From NCBI RefSeq assembly GCF_001494595.1, contig NZ_LN929908.1, forward strand, positions 1,897,716 through 1,961,715: DNA of 64,000 nt, written 5' to 3'. The position numbers and the translations under genes are program-made. The notes under the pieces were generated by a model, which did not search any database, had not been told where the DNA came from, and saw nothing but the letters and a program-made list of their open reading frames with translations. This stretch comes from Mycobacterium sp. M26 (GTDB lineage Bacteria > Actinomycetota > Actinomycetes > Mycobacteriales > Mycobacteriaceae). Shown here in pieces: positions 17,555-26,311 of the stretch. Numbering within the stretch: the first letter of the stretch is position 1; every line of letters starts with the position of its first letter.

Positions 17555-19806
17555 CGATCGGGCTGCCCGTCACCAGGGTCGAAGGCGCCGACAAGGTCAC
17601 CGGCCGCGCCCGCTACACCGCGGACACCGCGGTCGACGGACTCGCTTATGCCGCCGTCGTGCAGTCCGAGGTGGCCCGCGGGGTGGTCAGCGCGGAGTCA
17701 CTGCAGCACAGCAGTGCCCGGGCCGCCGCAGCACCCGGCGTCCTGCATGTCCTGACTCCGCTGAATTGTCCTGTTCTGCAGCGCCTTCCACGGGATCTGA
17801 CATTCGATCTACCGCTGGAGCGCCGCCCTCCGCTGTCGGATCTGAGCGTCCAGCATGTCGGGCAGCACATGGCGGTCGTGGTCGCCGAGACACCGGAGGC
17901 CGCCACCTATGCCGCCTCGTTGTTCGACCTGCACTACGACGTTCACCCGGCCGCCTCCAGTGCCGCCGACGTGCTCGGCTCCGCTGCGCCGCCGGACGAG
18001 AAGGACGGCGAGATCCGCTATGGCAGTTACCTTCCCGATCACTTCGTGAAACTCGAGGAGGAGAAACTGCAGGACCATCGAGGTCCCGCGGAGGAGCCGG
18101 TGTCATCGGCGCGGGTCGCCACGCGCTACACCACACCGTTGCACGCGCACTACCCGATCGAATTGTCGGCCACCATCGCCGACTGGACCGGCGACGTCCT
18201 CACCGTGCACGACACCACTCGCTGGATCACCGGTGAGCGCACCGCGTTGGCGGCCTACCTGGGTCTGCCGGAATCCCACGTCCGCGTGATCGCGCCTCTG
18301 GTCGGTGGGGCATTCGGCTCGAAGAGCTTCCTGTGGATGCATGTCGTGTTGTGCGCGGTGGCCGCCAGGGAGATCGGCCGGCCGGTGAAACTGGTGCTGA
18401 CCCGCAACCAGATGTTCTCCTCGACGGGGCATCGGCCGCGCACCTACCAGGACGTGGCCTTGGTGGCCGACGACAACGGTGCACTGGCCAGCATCGAACA
18501 TCACACGCTCACCGAGACCTCGACGGTGGCACACTTCTGCGAGCCGGCCGGACTGTCGAGCCGGTTCCTCTATCGCTCGCCGCGTCTGGTGGTCTCGCAC
18601 CGGGTGGCCCGAATCAACGCTCCGACACCGTGTTTCATGCGCGGACCGGGAGAGGCGCCGGGCCTGTTCGCCCTGGAGTCGGCGATGGACGAGCTGGCCT
18701 GGGAGCTGGGCATGGATCCGCTGGACCTCCGGATCCGCAACCATGCCGGGATCGACCAGGCCAGCGGCAAGCCGTGGTCCGGTAATCATCTGCTGGACTG
18801 CTATGCCCTCGGGCGTGAGCGGTTCGGCTGGGACAAGCGGCCGCTGCAGCCGCGGTCGTTGTCAGCCGACGGACTCCAGATCGGCTGGGGGATGGCGACA
18901 GCCACCTACCCCGGCCGACGGATGCCGGCCTCGTGCCAGGTCACCACGTCATCTGACGGGACTGTGCGATTCGCCTCGGCCACCCACGAAATCGGCACCG
19001 GTGTTCGCACCGTTATGGCGCAGGTCGCGGCCCAGGCCACGGGTCTGCCGCTGGCCCAGGTGGAGTTCGACTCCGGCGACTCGCTGTTCCCTGACGCCCC
19101 CTACAGCGGAGCGTCGCAGACCACCGCTACGGTCGGCTCGGCGGTCTTCGCCGCGGCAACGCAGTGGGCGGGCCGACTGCTCGACCTGGTCCGCACCGAC
19201 CCCGCGAACCCATTCCACGAATGCCGGCGTGACGAGATCGCCATTGACGCAGGAGATGTGGTGGCCCGCGGGCATCGGGTCGCCGTCGCCGAGGTGATCG
19301 CACTCGGAGGCCGGCGCTATCTCGATGAGCTCAGTTTCACGGCATCGGTGGACGGTGGTGATCAGGCGGATGTCACATCCCAGTCGTTCGGGGCACACTT
19401 CTGCGAGGTGGAGGTCGACGAGCAGATCGGCCGCGCGACGGTGACCCGCTGGGTCGCGGTCATGGACTGTGGGCGGGTGCTCAACCCCGTCCTAGCCCGC
19501 AACCAGGTGATGGGCGGCATCACCTTCGGGGTCGGCATGGCCTTGCTCGAGCAGGTGTCCTACGACCCGCGCACCGCACAGTTGATCGGCGAGTACTACG
19601 TGCCCACCCATGCCGACCGCCCGGACTTCGACATCACGTTCGTCGACGAACCTGATTACGCGCTCGATCCGATCGGGGTGCGCGGTATCGGCGAGATCGG
19701 GGCGTGTGGTGTGGCGGCCGCAGTGGCCAACGCAGTCTTCCATGCCACCGGTCGCCGACTCCGCGACCTTCCGATCACGATCGAAGACCTGATGGGGGAC
19801 CTGTGA
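17551..19806 (+). CDS. Molybdenum hydroxylase, large (Mo-cofactor) subunit, PaoC/YagR-like
   Basis: A 751-residue molybdopterin-binding subunit of the xanthine dehydrogenase/aldehyde oxidase family. It starts with the typical TRVEGADKVTGRARYTADTA, contains VGGAFGSKSF and a MRGPGEAPGLFALESAMDEL cofactor-contact region, and ends with GVRGIGEIGACG, in which the glutamate of GEIG is the expected catalytic base. It hydroxylates an aldehyde or N-heterocycle with water as oxygen source. The iron-sulfur and FAD subunits follow with 4-bp overlaps. Cofactor-maturation genes are not in this window. The GTG start at 17551 overlaps the previous stop. Confidence 0.9.
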   Translation: MTIGLPVTRVEGADKVTGRARYTADTAVDGLAYAAVVQSEVARGVVSAESLQHSSARAAAAPGVLHVLTPLNCPVLQRLPRDLTFDLPLERRPPLSDLSVQHVGQHMAVVVAETPEAATYAASLFDLHYDVHPAASSAADVLGSAAPPDEKDGEIRYGSYLPDHFVKLEEEKLQDHRGPAEEPVSSARVATRYTTPLHAHYPIELSATIADWTGDVLTVHDTTRWITGERTALAAYLGLPESHVRVIAPLVGGAFGSKSFLWMHVVLCAVAAREIGRPVKLVLTRNQMFSSTGHRPRTYQDVALVADDNGALASIEHHTLTETSTVAHFCEPAGLSSRFLYRSPRLVVSHRVARINAPTPCFMRGPGEAPGLFALESAMDELAWELGMDPLDLRIRNHAGIDQASGKPWSGNHLLDCYALGRERFGWDKRPLQPRSLSADGLQIGWGMATATYPGRRMPASCQVTTSSDGTVRFASATHEIGTGVRTVMAQVAAQATGLPLAQVEFDSGDSLFPDAPYSGASQTTATVGSAVFAAATQWAGRLLDLVRTDPANPFHECRRDEIAIDAGDVVARGHRVAVAEVIALGGRRYLDELSFTASVDGGDQADVTSQSFGAHFCEVEVDEQIGRATVTRWVAVMDCGRVLNPVLARNQVMGGITFGVGMALLEQVSYDPRTAQLIGEYYVPTHADRPDFDITFVDEPDYALDPIGVRGIGEIGACGVAAAVANAVFHATGRRLRDLPITIEDLMGDL

Positions 19807-20348
19807 CGGAAACCGGATCATCGCAGGAGGTTTCGCTCACCGTCAACGGCGCGCGACATGCGGTCGCGGTCGATGTCCGGACCACGCTGCTCGATCTGCT
19901 GCGCGAACGGCTTGGGCTGACGGGTACCAAGAAGGGCTGCGATCACGGATTGTGCGGCGCGTGCACGGTCGTCGTCGACGGGGAGCGGATCGTGAGCTGC
20001 CTGGCGCTGGCCATCTCGTTCGACGGATCGACGGTGACCACGATCGAAGGCCTCGCCGACGGTGACGATCTGACAGCGGTCCAGGCTGCCTTCCTCGAAC
20101 ACGACGCTTTCCAGTGCGGGTATTGCACACCGGGACAGATCTGTTCGGCTACGGCGATGCTGCGCGAACACGACCGGGGTGACCTGAGCGCGGCCTCCTT
20201 CGACGGTGACCGCCGGGCAGCGCTGCAGGGCCCCACTGCCTTGACCGAGGCCGAGATCCGGGAACGGATGGCCGGCAACATCTGCCGGTGTGGCGCTTAC
20301 TCCCACATCGTCGATGCCATCGCGGCGGCGGAAGCGCAACCACGATGA
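19803..20348 (+). CDS. Molybdenum hydroxylase, [2Fe-2S] subunit (PaoA/YagT-like)
   Basis: A 181-residue two-cluster ferredoxin subunit. The plant-type [2Fe-2S] site reads KKGCDHGLCGACTVVVDGE with a further cysteine in IVSCLALA. The second, helical site reads FQCGYCTPGQICSA and GNICRCGAYSHI. It passes electrons from the molybdenum site to FAD. There is no twin-arginine signal, unlike periplasmic E. coli PaoA, so a cytoplasmic location is expected. The GTG at 19803 overlaps the large-subunit stop. Confidence 0.92.
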   Translation: MTETGSSQEVSLTVNGARHAVAVDVRTTLLDLLRERLGLTGTKKGCDHGLCGACTVVVDGERIVSCLALAISFDGSTVTTIEGLADGDDLTAVQAAFLEHDAFQCGYCTPGQICSATAMLREHDRGDLSAASFDGDRRAALQGPTALTEAEIRERMAGNICRCGAYSHIVDAIAAAEAQPR

Positions 20349-21343
20349 AGCCCTTCGCCTTCCAGCACGCGGTGTCGGTGGCCGATGCCATCACGGCGGT
20401 CAGCGAGTCCGGTGGCGCCTATCTGGCCGGCGGAACGAACCTCGTCGATCTGATGAAAAACGGAGTAGTCCAACCCGATCGGCTGATCGATATCCGCCGG
20501 CTGGGTCTGGCGATGGTGGAGCCGACCGCGTCCGGCGGAGTGCGCATCGGGTCGGGCGTCACCAACAGTGCACTGGCGAATCATCCGCTGATCAGGTCGC
20601 AGTACCCGGTGCTCTCGCACGCGATTCTCAGTGGTGCCACCACCCAGCTCCGCAATATGGCCACCGTCGGCGGCAATCTGCTGCAGCGGACCCGGTGTCC
20701 CTACTTCATGCAGCCCGAGTTCAGCCAGTGCAACAAGCGGCAGCCGGGATCGGGATGTGCTGCACTCGGCGGATTTCACCGGGAACACGCCATCTTCGGG
20801 GCCAGCGCGAGCTGTGTGGCGATCAACCCCTCGGATATGGCGGTGGCCCTGAGCATCCTCGACGCCGTCGTGCACGTCGAGGGCCCCGACGGTCCGCGGT
20901 CCATCCGGTTCGGGGACTTTCACACCCTGCCCGGCGCCAACCCGGAGGTCGAGAACTCCCTGCGGCCGGGCGAGCTGATCCTGGCCGTCGAACTGCCACC
21001 GTCCCCCTATGCCGATCGTTCCTGGTATCTCAAGCTGCGGGACCGGCACAGTTACGCCTTCGCGCTGGTGTCCGCGGCGGTGGGCCTTGAACTGTCCGAC
21101 GGGGTGATCACCTCAGCCGCTGTGGCATTGGGTGCAGTGGCGGCCATCCCGTGGCGGGTGCCGGCAGCGCAAGAGGCGTTGATCGGTCGCCGCGCCGACC
21201 ACGACGCGTTCGAGGCCGCGGCACAGCTGGCGATCGAAGGTGCCGAGCCGCTCCAGCAGAACGCGTTCAAGGTCCCGCTGGTCCGCCAGGCCATCATTCG
21301 GGCGCTCAGCCGGGCGGCGGCCGCCTCCGACAGTCGGGATTAA
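20345..21343 (+). CDS. Molybdenum hydroxylase, FAD subunit with extra Fe-S cysteines (PaoB/YagS-like)
   Basis: A 332-residue FAD-binding subunit: YLAGGTNLVDLMKNG and ATVGGNLLQRTRCPYFM are the FAD loops. Right after the second loop come four cysteines (CPYF, QCNK, SGCAA, ASCVA). This spacing matches E. coli PaoB as I remember it, where the cysteines hold an additional [4Fe-4S] cluster, and differs from plain xanthine dehydrogenases. It ends the nine-gene run. Its TAA stop shares the TTAA at 21340-21343 with the stop of the convergent lipoprotein gene. Confidence 0.9.
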   Translation: MKPFAFQHAVSVADAITAVSESGGAYLAGGTNLVDLMKNGVVQPDRLIDIRRLGLAMVEPTASGGVRIGSGVTNSALANHPLIRSQYPVLSHAILSGATTQLRNMATVGGNLLQRTRCPYFMQPEFSQCNKRQPGSGCAALGGFHREHAIFGASASCVAINPSDMAVALSILDAVVHVEGPDGPRSIRFGDFHTLPGANPEVENSLRPGELILAVELPPSPYADRSWYLKLRDRHSYAFALVSAAVGLELSDGVITSAAVALGAVAAIPWRVPAAQEALIGRRADHDAFEAAAQLAIEGAEPLQQNAFKVPLVRQAIIRALSRAAAASDSRD

Positions 21344-23937
21344 CCGCCCGGTAGCGGTCGCGACGGCACGCCCGGTGTCCCGATCCGGCCCGCCAGCCAC
21401 GGTAGCGCGTCACGGAAACCGCTTGCTGCCGAACCGAAGTCGTGGCCGCCGCGATAGCCCACGACCGAACACTCGACACCGTGCGCAGCGAGGAGCTCGC
21501 AGAGCTGGTTCGCGGTCTTGTTGTGGTCCTCGGAGTAGGTGTCCCAGTCGGGATACTCGGCGTCGCGCGAACCGCTGCCTGCCGCTCGGTGCACCGTCGG
21601 AACATCGGCGGACACTCCGAGCCAGGCCGCCACGTCGTAGTAGTACCCGCGCTTCTCGACGATGGTCTTGGGATCGAAAGCCGCCCAGGCTTGTTCGTCC
21701 CCACCGAAGAGCCGGGCGATGGTCTGCTGCCTCTTCCCGGCGTTCGGCCCCAGCTGGCCGTCGAGGTCGACGAAGGCGCTGAACTTGTCGGGGTGGCGCA
21801 CCGTCAGGGTCAACGCGCACGTTCCCCCGGACGACCATCCCACCAGACCCCAGTTCGCGGCCTGATCGCTGACGCCGAAGGTGGAGATGACATAGGGCAC
21901 AAACTCGTTGACGAGGTGATCGGCGGCGTTGCCGCGCGGCCCGTTGACACACTCGGTGTCGTTGGTGAACGAACCGCTGGTGTCGGGGAAGACCACTACC
22001 GGTGTCACCCCGCGGTGCTGCAGGGCGAAGTCGTCCAGGATGCTCAGCGCATGACCGGATTGCAGCCAGTCCGCGGGGGAGCTGAGCTCGGCGCCGAGCA
22101 TCATCACCACCGGTAGTTCGGGCGGCGGGTTCGAGGTGAACCACACCGGCGGCAGGTAGACCAGTTCGGTGCGGTGGGCGAACCCGGACACATCGCCTGG
22201 TGTCACGATCGACACCACGGTGCCGCGCGTCGGGCGCACCCCATCGCGTTGCATCGCAGCCAGTTTCGCCTGATCGATCCATTGCGGCGGCAGCTGGCCG
22301 GTGACCCGCTGCCACGCTGTCTGGACTGTCGGCAGATAGCCCAGCGAGGCATTGAGCACGGCCGCGGCCGCCACTACACACAGTGGAACCGCGAGGATCG
22401 CCACGAGGCGGCGCCACCACGGCGACCCCGGCCAGCCGAGCACCAGCACCGCGGCGGCCAGGCCGGTCAACCCGATCCACACCCACATGCCCCACGGATA
22501 GACCGAACCGAGTCCCTGGCGGTCGACGAACCACCACACCGCGCCGATCAGGACCACCCCGACGGCCGCGCTCACCGGAAGCCAGCGCAACCGCCATCGC
22601 CTCGTCCGCCAGCCCACCGCGGCGATCACCGCGGCACCCGCAACGACCTGCAGGGCCACCGGCAGCCAGCCGTCGATCAGTGACAGCCCGGGGGATCCTG
22701 CGGGCGCGATATCGCCCGGCGGGCTGGCCGCCGGAACAGCGCTGGGGCTATTGCCCGGTTGGGGTTCGGCTTCCGGTTCCGGGGCCGGGATGGGATGGGC
22801 AGCCAGGAAGGACTCGCAGTCATTGGGTACCGGCTGTTCGGACAGCCGGCTGGCGATCCACGTCAGCACGTCGGGATCGAGGGTGGGCGACGGTTGCGGG
22901 CGGACGGTGATCTGGTCGCCCATCCCACAGGCCCGCGCGATGGCCCGCTCGGTCCACGATGCGGGTGCCAGTGTGTCCTGATCGCCGTAGCTCACCAGCA
23001 TGGGCTGCTGCGCAGGTCCTTGTGGCAGTGAGGTTTTCCGTAGATAGGTGCGCAGTGTCGCCAGCGCAGCCGGGGTGGCTGGCCGCAGGTCGTCGGGGCT
23101 GATCTGGGCGCTGGCCGCCGCCCGCGCCGCGTCGTCAGCGGGCTGGCAGCCCAGCAGCAGATCCCAGTGCTGGGTCGCTGCACCGCGGCGGTAGTCATCG
23201 AGCCGGAACTGGCCCTTGTACTCAGTTGCCAGGGCGGCCAGATAGGAGATGTAGAGGCGTTGCTGTTCGGGTGTCAGCGTGCCGTCGGCGGCCGCGTCGG
23301 CCAGCCCCGCGAGATCCGTCAGCGGCGACAGGCTGACGGTCCCGCGCAGGCTTCCGAAGCCGTAGTTGTCGGCGAGTTCGTTGAGCGCCCAGGCCGCCTG
23401 CCCGCCCTGCACCTCGCCCATCGCGGCCCAGATCGGTGAGGTGTCGGCCACCAGGTTCTTGGCGGCGCGCACGGCATCGATCAGGTTGTAGCCGGCGGTG
23501 GTGGAATCCAGCGCGGGATAGTAGAGCCGCTTGCCGTCGGACGGGTCGCCCAGCCCCTGGTAGTCGGGCACCGCGACGACATAACCGGCGGTGAGCAGAT
23601 CATTGATCGTGTTCGGTTGCGGCCGTGCGCATCCGGGGCCGGATCCGGCGATTGCCGGACCGTAGGCCACCACGTGATAACCGCCCGGCGGTGCCGGGCT
23701 ACGGGGAACGTAGACCGATCCGGTGACGTGGGTGGTGGAGTCGTCGACGCCGGAGCGCGACACGTAGGTGATGCGCCGCGCCTCGGCCGCCGCAGCGGGC
23801 ACGGTTCCCGACACCGTCTCCTGCTGCAGGATCGCCCCCGAATCAGACGCCTGTTGCGGTGGCTTCGGGGCTGATCCGCCGCAGCCGGCCAGCAGGACCG
23901 CGACGACGATCGCCAGGACGATGCGCACACCGGCCAT
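21340..23937 (-). CDS. Lipoprotein fusion: degenerate secretory lipase domain plus membrane esterase
   Basis: An 865-residue protein. Residues 1-19 form a lipoprotein signal (LLAGC). Residues about 40-390 resemble a secretory lipase (LIP) domain, but the nucleophile elbow reads GEVQGG, with Val176 where the family has serine, and the expected C-terminal histidine motif is not visible, so this half looks catalytically dead. After a Pro-rich linker come four membrane helices (about 425-550) and an esterase domain with an intact elbow, GWSSGGTCAL. The C-terminal half parallels the separate gene at 1253-2752. The ATG follows GGGGAGG. It lies 26 bp downstream of the acyl-CoA dehydrogenase. Substrate unknown. 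Confidence 0.85.
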   Translation of the reverse strand: MAGVRIVLAIVVAVLLAGCGGSAPKPPQQASDSGAILQQETVSGTVPAAAAEARRITYVSRSGVDDSTTHVTGSVYVPRSPAPPGGYHVVAYGPAIAGSGPGCARPQPNTINDLLTAGYVVAVPDYQGLGDPSDGKRLYYPALDSTTAGYNLIDAVRAAKNLVADTSPIWAAMGEVQGGQAAWALNELADNYGFGSLRGTVSLSPLTDLAGLADAAADGTLTPEQQRLYISYLAALATEYKGQFRLDDYRRGAATQHWDLLLGCQPADDAARAAASAQISPDDLRPATPAALATLRTYLRKTSLPQGPAQQPMLVSYGDQDTLAPASWTERAIARACGMGDQITVRPQPSPTLDPDVLTWIASRLSEQPVPNDCESFLAAHPIPAPEPEAEPQPGNSPSAVPAASPPGDIAPAGSPGLSLIDGWLPVALQVVAGAAVIAAVGWRTRRWRLRWLPVSAAVGVVLIGAVWWFVDRQGLGSVYPWGMWVWIGLTGLAAAVLVLGWPGSPWWRRLVAILAVPLCVVAAAAVLNASLGYLPTVQTAWQRVTGQLPPQWIDQAKLAAMQRDGVRPTRGTVVSIVTPGDVSGFAHRTELVYLPPVWFTSNPPPELPVVMMLGAELSSPADWLQSGHALSILDDFALQHRGVTPVVVFPDTSGSFTNDTECVNGPRGNAADHLVNEFVPYVISTFGVSDQAANWGLVGWSSGGTCALTLTVRHPDKFSAFVDLDGQLGPNAGKRQQTIARLFGGDEQAWAAFDPKTIVEKRGYYYDVAAWLGVSADVPTVHRAAGSGSRDAEYPDWDTYSEDHNKTANQLCELLAAHGVECSVVGYRGGHDFGSAASGFRDALPWLAGRIGTPGVPSRPLPGG

Positions 23938-23963
23938 CGACTGCCTCCCCGAACTGTGCGGTG

Positions 23964-25217
23964 CTAGCTTCCGCTGAGCAGACCCTTGGCCACGTGGGTG
24001 ATCTGCACCTCGTTACTTCCGGCGTAGATCATCAGCGACTTGGCGTCACGGGCGAGCTGCTCGACCCGGTACTCGGTCATATAGCCGTTGCCGCCGAACA
24101 ATTGGATGGCCTCCATCGCCACGTCGGTGGCGGCCTGCGAGCAGTAGTACTTCATCGCCGACGCTTCGGCCAGCGAGATCGTGGTACCGGTCTCGCCGCA
24201 TTCGATGACCCGGAAGAGCATGTTGCGGACGTTCATCCGGGCCACTTCCATGTTGGCCAGTTTGAGCTGGATCAGCTGGAACTGCCCGATCTCCTTGCCC
24301 CACAACGTCCGGGTCCTGGCGTAGTCCACACACAGCCGCAGGCATTCCTCGATGGCCCCGAGTGCCATCGCCACCACACCGATCCGCTCGGCGGCGAAGT
24401 TGGACCGCGCACTGGCCCGGCCGTCGCCCGAGGCGTTGTCCTCGGTCTCGCCGAGCAGCCGGTCCCGGCCCAGACGCACGTTGTTGAAGAACAGCTCACC
24501 GGTGCGGGAACTGTGAATACCCATCTTGCGGAACGGCTTTGCCTGGACGAAGCCCTCCATGCCCTTCTCGAGGACGAAGGTCAGCACCTTGCGGTCGCGC
24601 TTGTCGATGGTCGGGTCGCCTTCGTCGAGCTTGGCGTAGACCACCACGATGTCGGCGTCGGGCCCATTGGTGATGAACGTCTTCTGCCCGTTGAGGATGT
24701 AATCCTCACCGTCACGAACGACATAGGATTTCATGCCGCCGAAGGCGTCCGACCCGGAATCCGGCTCGGTGATCGCCCACGCGCCGACCTTCTCGTAGGT
24801 CACCAGTTCGGGCAGCCAGCGCTCCTGCTGGGCCAGCGTGCCGCGCGAAGCGATGGTGGGCACGGTCAGCCCCAGGCTGACCCCCATCCCGGTGACCAGA
24901 CCCATGCTGACCCGGCACAGCTCGCTGATGAGCGCGAAACCCATACCGCCGGAGCCGCCTTCGCCGAACATGCCGGACGACTTCGAGCCCGCATCGCTCT
25001 GTCCGGTGGCTTCCTTCTCGCGGGCACGGGCCAAGCGCTTGTCCAGCGATTCGCGTGCCATGTCGGCGATGCCGAAGGTGGCGAACAACTTCCGGATGAT
25101 GGGGTAGGGCTCCATCTCGCCGCTCTCGAGCGCGTCGATGTGCGGGCGCACCTCTTTGTCGACGAATTCGCGGACGGCGTCACGCACGGCAAGGTCGACG
25201 TCGGACCATTCGATCAC
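23964..25217 (-). CDS. Acyl-CoA dehydrogenase (FadE family)
   Basis: A 417-residue flavoprotein that introduces a double bond into an acyl-CoA. Seen are GAWAITEPDSGSDAFGGMKS (FAD/substrate loop), FITNGPDADIVVVYAKL, the helical domain with RTLWGKEIGQFQLIQLKLAN, and IQLFGGNGYMTEYRVEQLAR followed by IYAGSNEVQ near the end. The glutamate in GSNEVQ is at the position of the catalytic base in many family members. It starts at GTG 25217, 14 bp after the Rv1645c-like gene, and is followed by the lipoprotein fusion; together they form a likely three-gene operon. The specific substrate cannot be read from sequence. Confidence 0.92.
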   Translation of the reverse strand: MIEWSDVDLAVRDAVREFVDKEVRPHIDALESGEMEPYPIIRKLFATFGIADMARESLDKRLARAREKEATGQSDAGSKSSGMFGEGGSGGMGFALISELCRVSMGLVTGMGVSLGLTVPTIASRGTLAQQERWLPELVTYEKVGAWAITEPDSGSDAFGGMKSYVVRDGEDYILNGQKTFITNGPDADIVVVYAKLDEGDPTIDKRDRKVLTFVLEKGMEGFVQAKPFRKMGIHSSRTGELFFNNVRLGRDRLLGETEDNASGDGRASARSNFAAERIGVVAMALGAIEECLRLCVDYARTRTLWGKEIGQFQLIQLKLANMEVARMNVRNMLFRVIECGETGTTISLAEASAMKYYCSQAATDVAMEAIQLFGGNGYMTEYRVEQLARDAKSLMIYAGSNEVQITHVAKGLLSGS

Positions 25218-25231
25218 GGGTTAGCTCCGGT

Positions 25232-26260
25232 TCACGCGGCTGCGGTACGTCCTCGGGCGGGCCGCAGTCCGGCAAGTGAGAACGTCGTGTGGACCAAGGA
25301 TCCGGCGCGCGCGACGAGCCCTTTGTGTCTGGGGACATAGTGCATGGGCATGCCGCGGCGATCTTTCGGGGGTGCCATGAAGCCGGGTGCTTCCACCAGT
25401 GGCGAGTTCTCGGGGACCTTTCCGGCAGCCCGGCGATACGCCGACAACGCGCGCGGATGCAGCCGAATCTCGTCGGGAACGCCCCAGAACGCCACCTCGA
25501 CGGCCTTGCCCAGCAGCCTCAGCAGAATCTCGTCGGCCGGGGTCCACCGCATCCCCGCCTTTTCCCGCACCACCGGGTCGAACAGGCCGGCGGCGATCCA
25601 GCGCTGGCCGGCCACCATCGGCTTGAACAGCTGGTCCCAGACCGGGGTGGGCATCATGACGAACTTCGGTTTGGGAATGCGGATGTCGAAGATGTCCAGC
25701 GTCGCCCGATTGATCTCCAGCTCGTCGCGGCACACCCGGTCCCAGTACTCGCAAAATTCCTCCCACGACTTCGGGACCGGCCGCATGCTCATGCCGTACA
25801 TCTCGTACCACTGCACGTGCTCGTCGAACAGCTGGCGCTTCTCGGCCTCGGTCAGGCCGCCGCAGAAGTACTCGGCCACCTTGAGGATCAGCATGAAGAA
25901 CGTGGCGTGCGCCCAGTAGAAGGTCTCCGGATCCAGCGCGTGGTAGCGCCGGCCGGCCTGGTCCACGCCTTTGATGGAGGTGTGGAATCCCTTGATCTGC
26001 TCACCGGTCTGACGGGCCCGCTGGCCGTCGTAGACCACCCCCATGATCGGGTAGACCGACCGGGCGACGCGCTGCAGCGGTTCGCGCAACAGGATCGAGT
26101 GCTCCTCGACGCCGGCACCGAGTTGCGGATACATGTTCTGCAGCGATCCGATCCACACCCCGAGCATCCCGGTGCGCAGATCGCCGAAGTACTTCCACGT
26201 CAGCGAGTCCGGCCCCAGCGGAGTCGGCTCGGCGGGTTTCTGGGTCTTCTTCGACCTCAT
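25232..26260 (-). CDS. DUF2236/MpaB-like oxygenase-family protein (Rv1645c-like)
   Basis: A 342-residue protein of the DUF2236 (latex-clearing-protein/MpaB-related) family, some members of which are haem-dependent oxygenases. Typical segments are MLGVWIGSLQNMYPQLGAGV, REPLQRVARSVYPIMGVVYD, RRYHALDPETFYWAHATFFM and WYEMYGMSMRPVPKSWEEF. Histidines in YHALDPETFYWAHAT are candidate haem ligands by family analogy. The ATG at 26260 was chosen because homology begins there; the frame runs on to 26503 across the divergent promoter region. It matches Rv1645c by position and probably heads the operon with the acyl-CoA dehydrogenase. Confidence 0.85.
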   Translation of the reverse strand: MRSKKTQKPAEPTPLGPDSLTWKYFGDLRTGMLGVWIGSLQNMYPQLGAGVEEHSILLREPLQRVARSVYPIMGVVYDGQRARQTGEQIKGFHTSIKGVDQAGRRYHALDPETFYWAHATFFMLILKVAEYFCGGLTEAEKRQLFDEHVQWYEMYGMSMRPVPKSWEEFCEYWDRVCRDELEINRATLDIFDIRIPKPKFVMMPTPVWDQLFKPMVAGQRWIAAGLFDPVVREKAGMRWTPADEILLRLLGKAVEVAFWGVPDEIRLHPRALSAYRRAAGKVPENSPLVEAPGFMAPPKDRRGMPMHYVPRHKGLVARAGSLVHTTFSLAGLRPARGRTAAA

Positions 26261-26277
26261 CGTCTGACGATAAGGCT

Positions 26278-26299
26278 GACAACACGCGTTGTCTAGAAT
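26278..26299. promoter_or_regulatory. Palindrome and -10 between Rv1645c-like gene and adenylate cyclase
   Basis: GACAAC, ACGC spacer, GTTGTC (26278-26293) lies directly upstream of a plausible plus-strand -10, TAGAAT (26294-26299). The cyclase GTG follows 12 bp later, so its mRNA may be nearly leaderless. The palindrome would sit between -35 and -10, a common operator position. Regulator unknown. Confidence 0.45.
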
Positions 26300-26311
26300 G
26301 GCGACGAAGCT

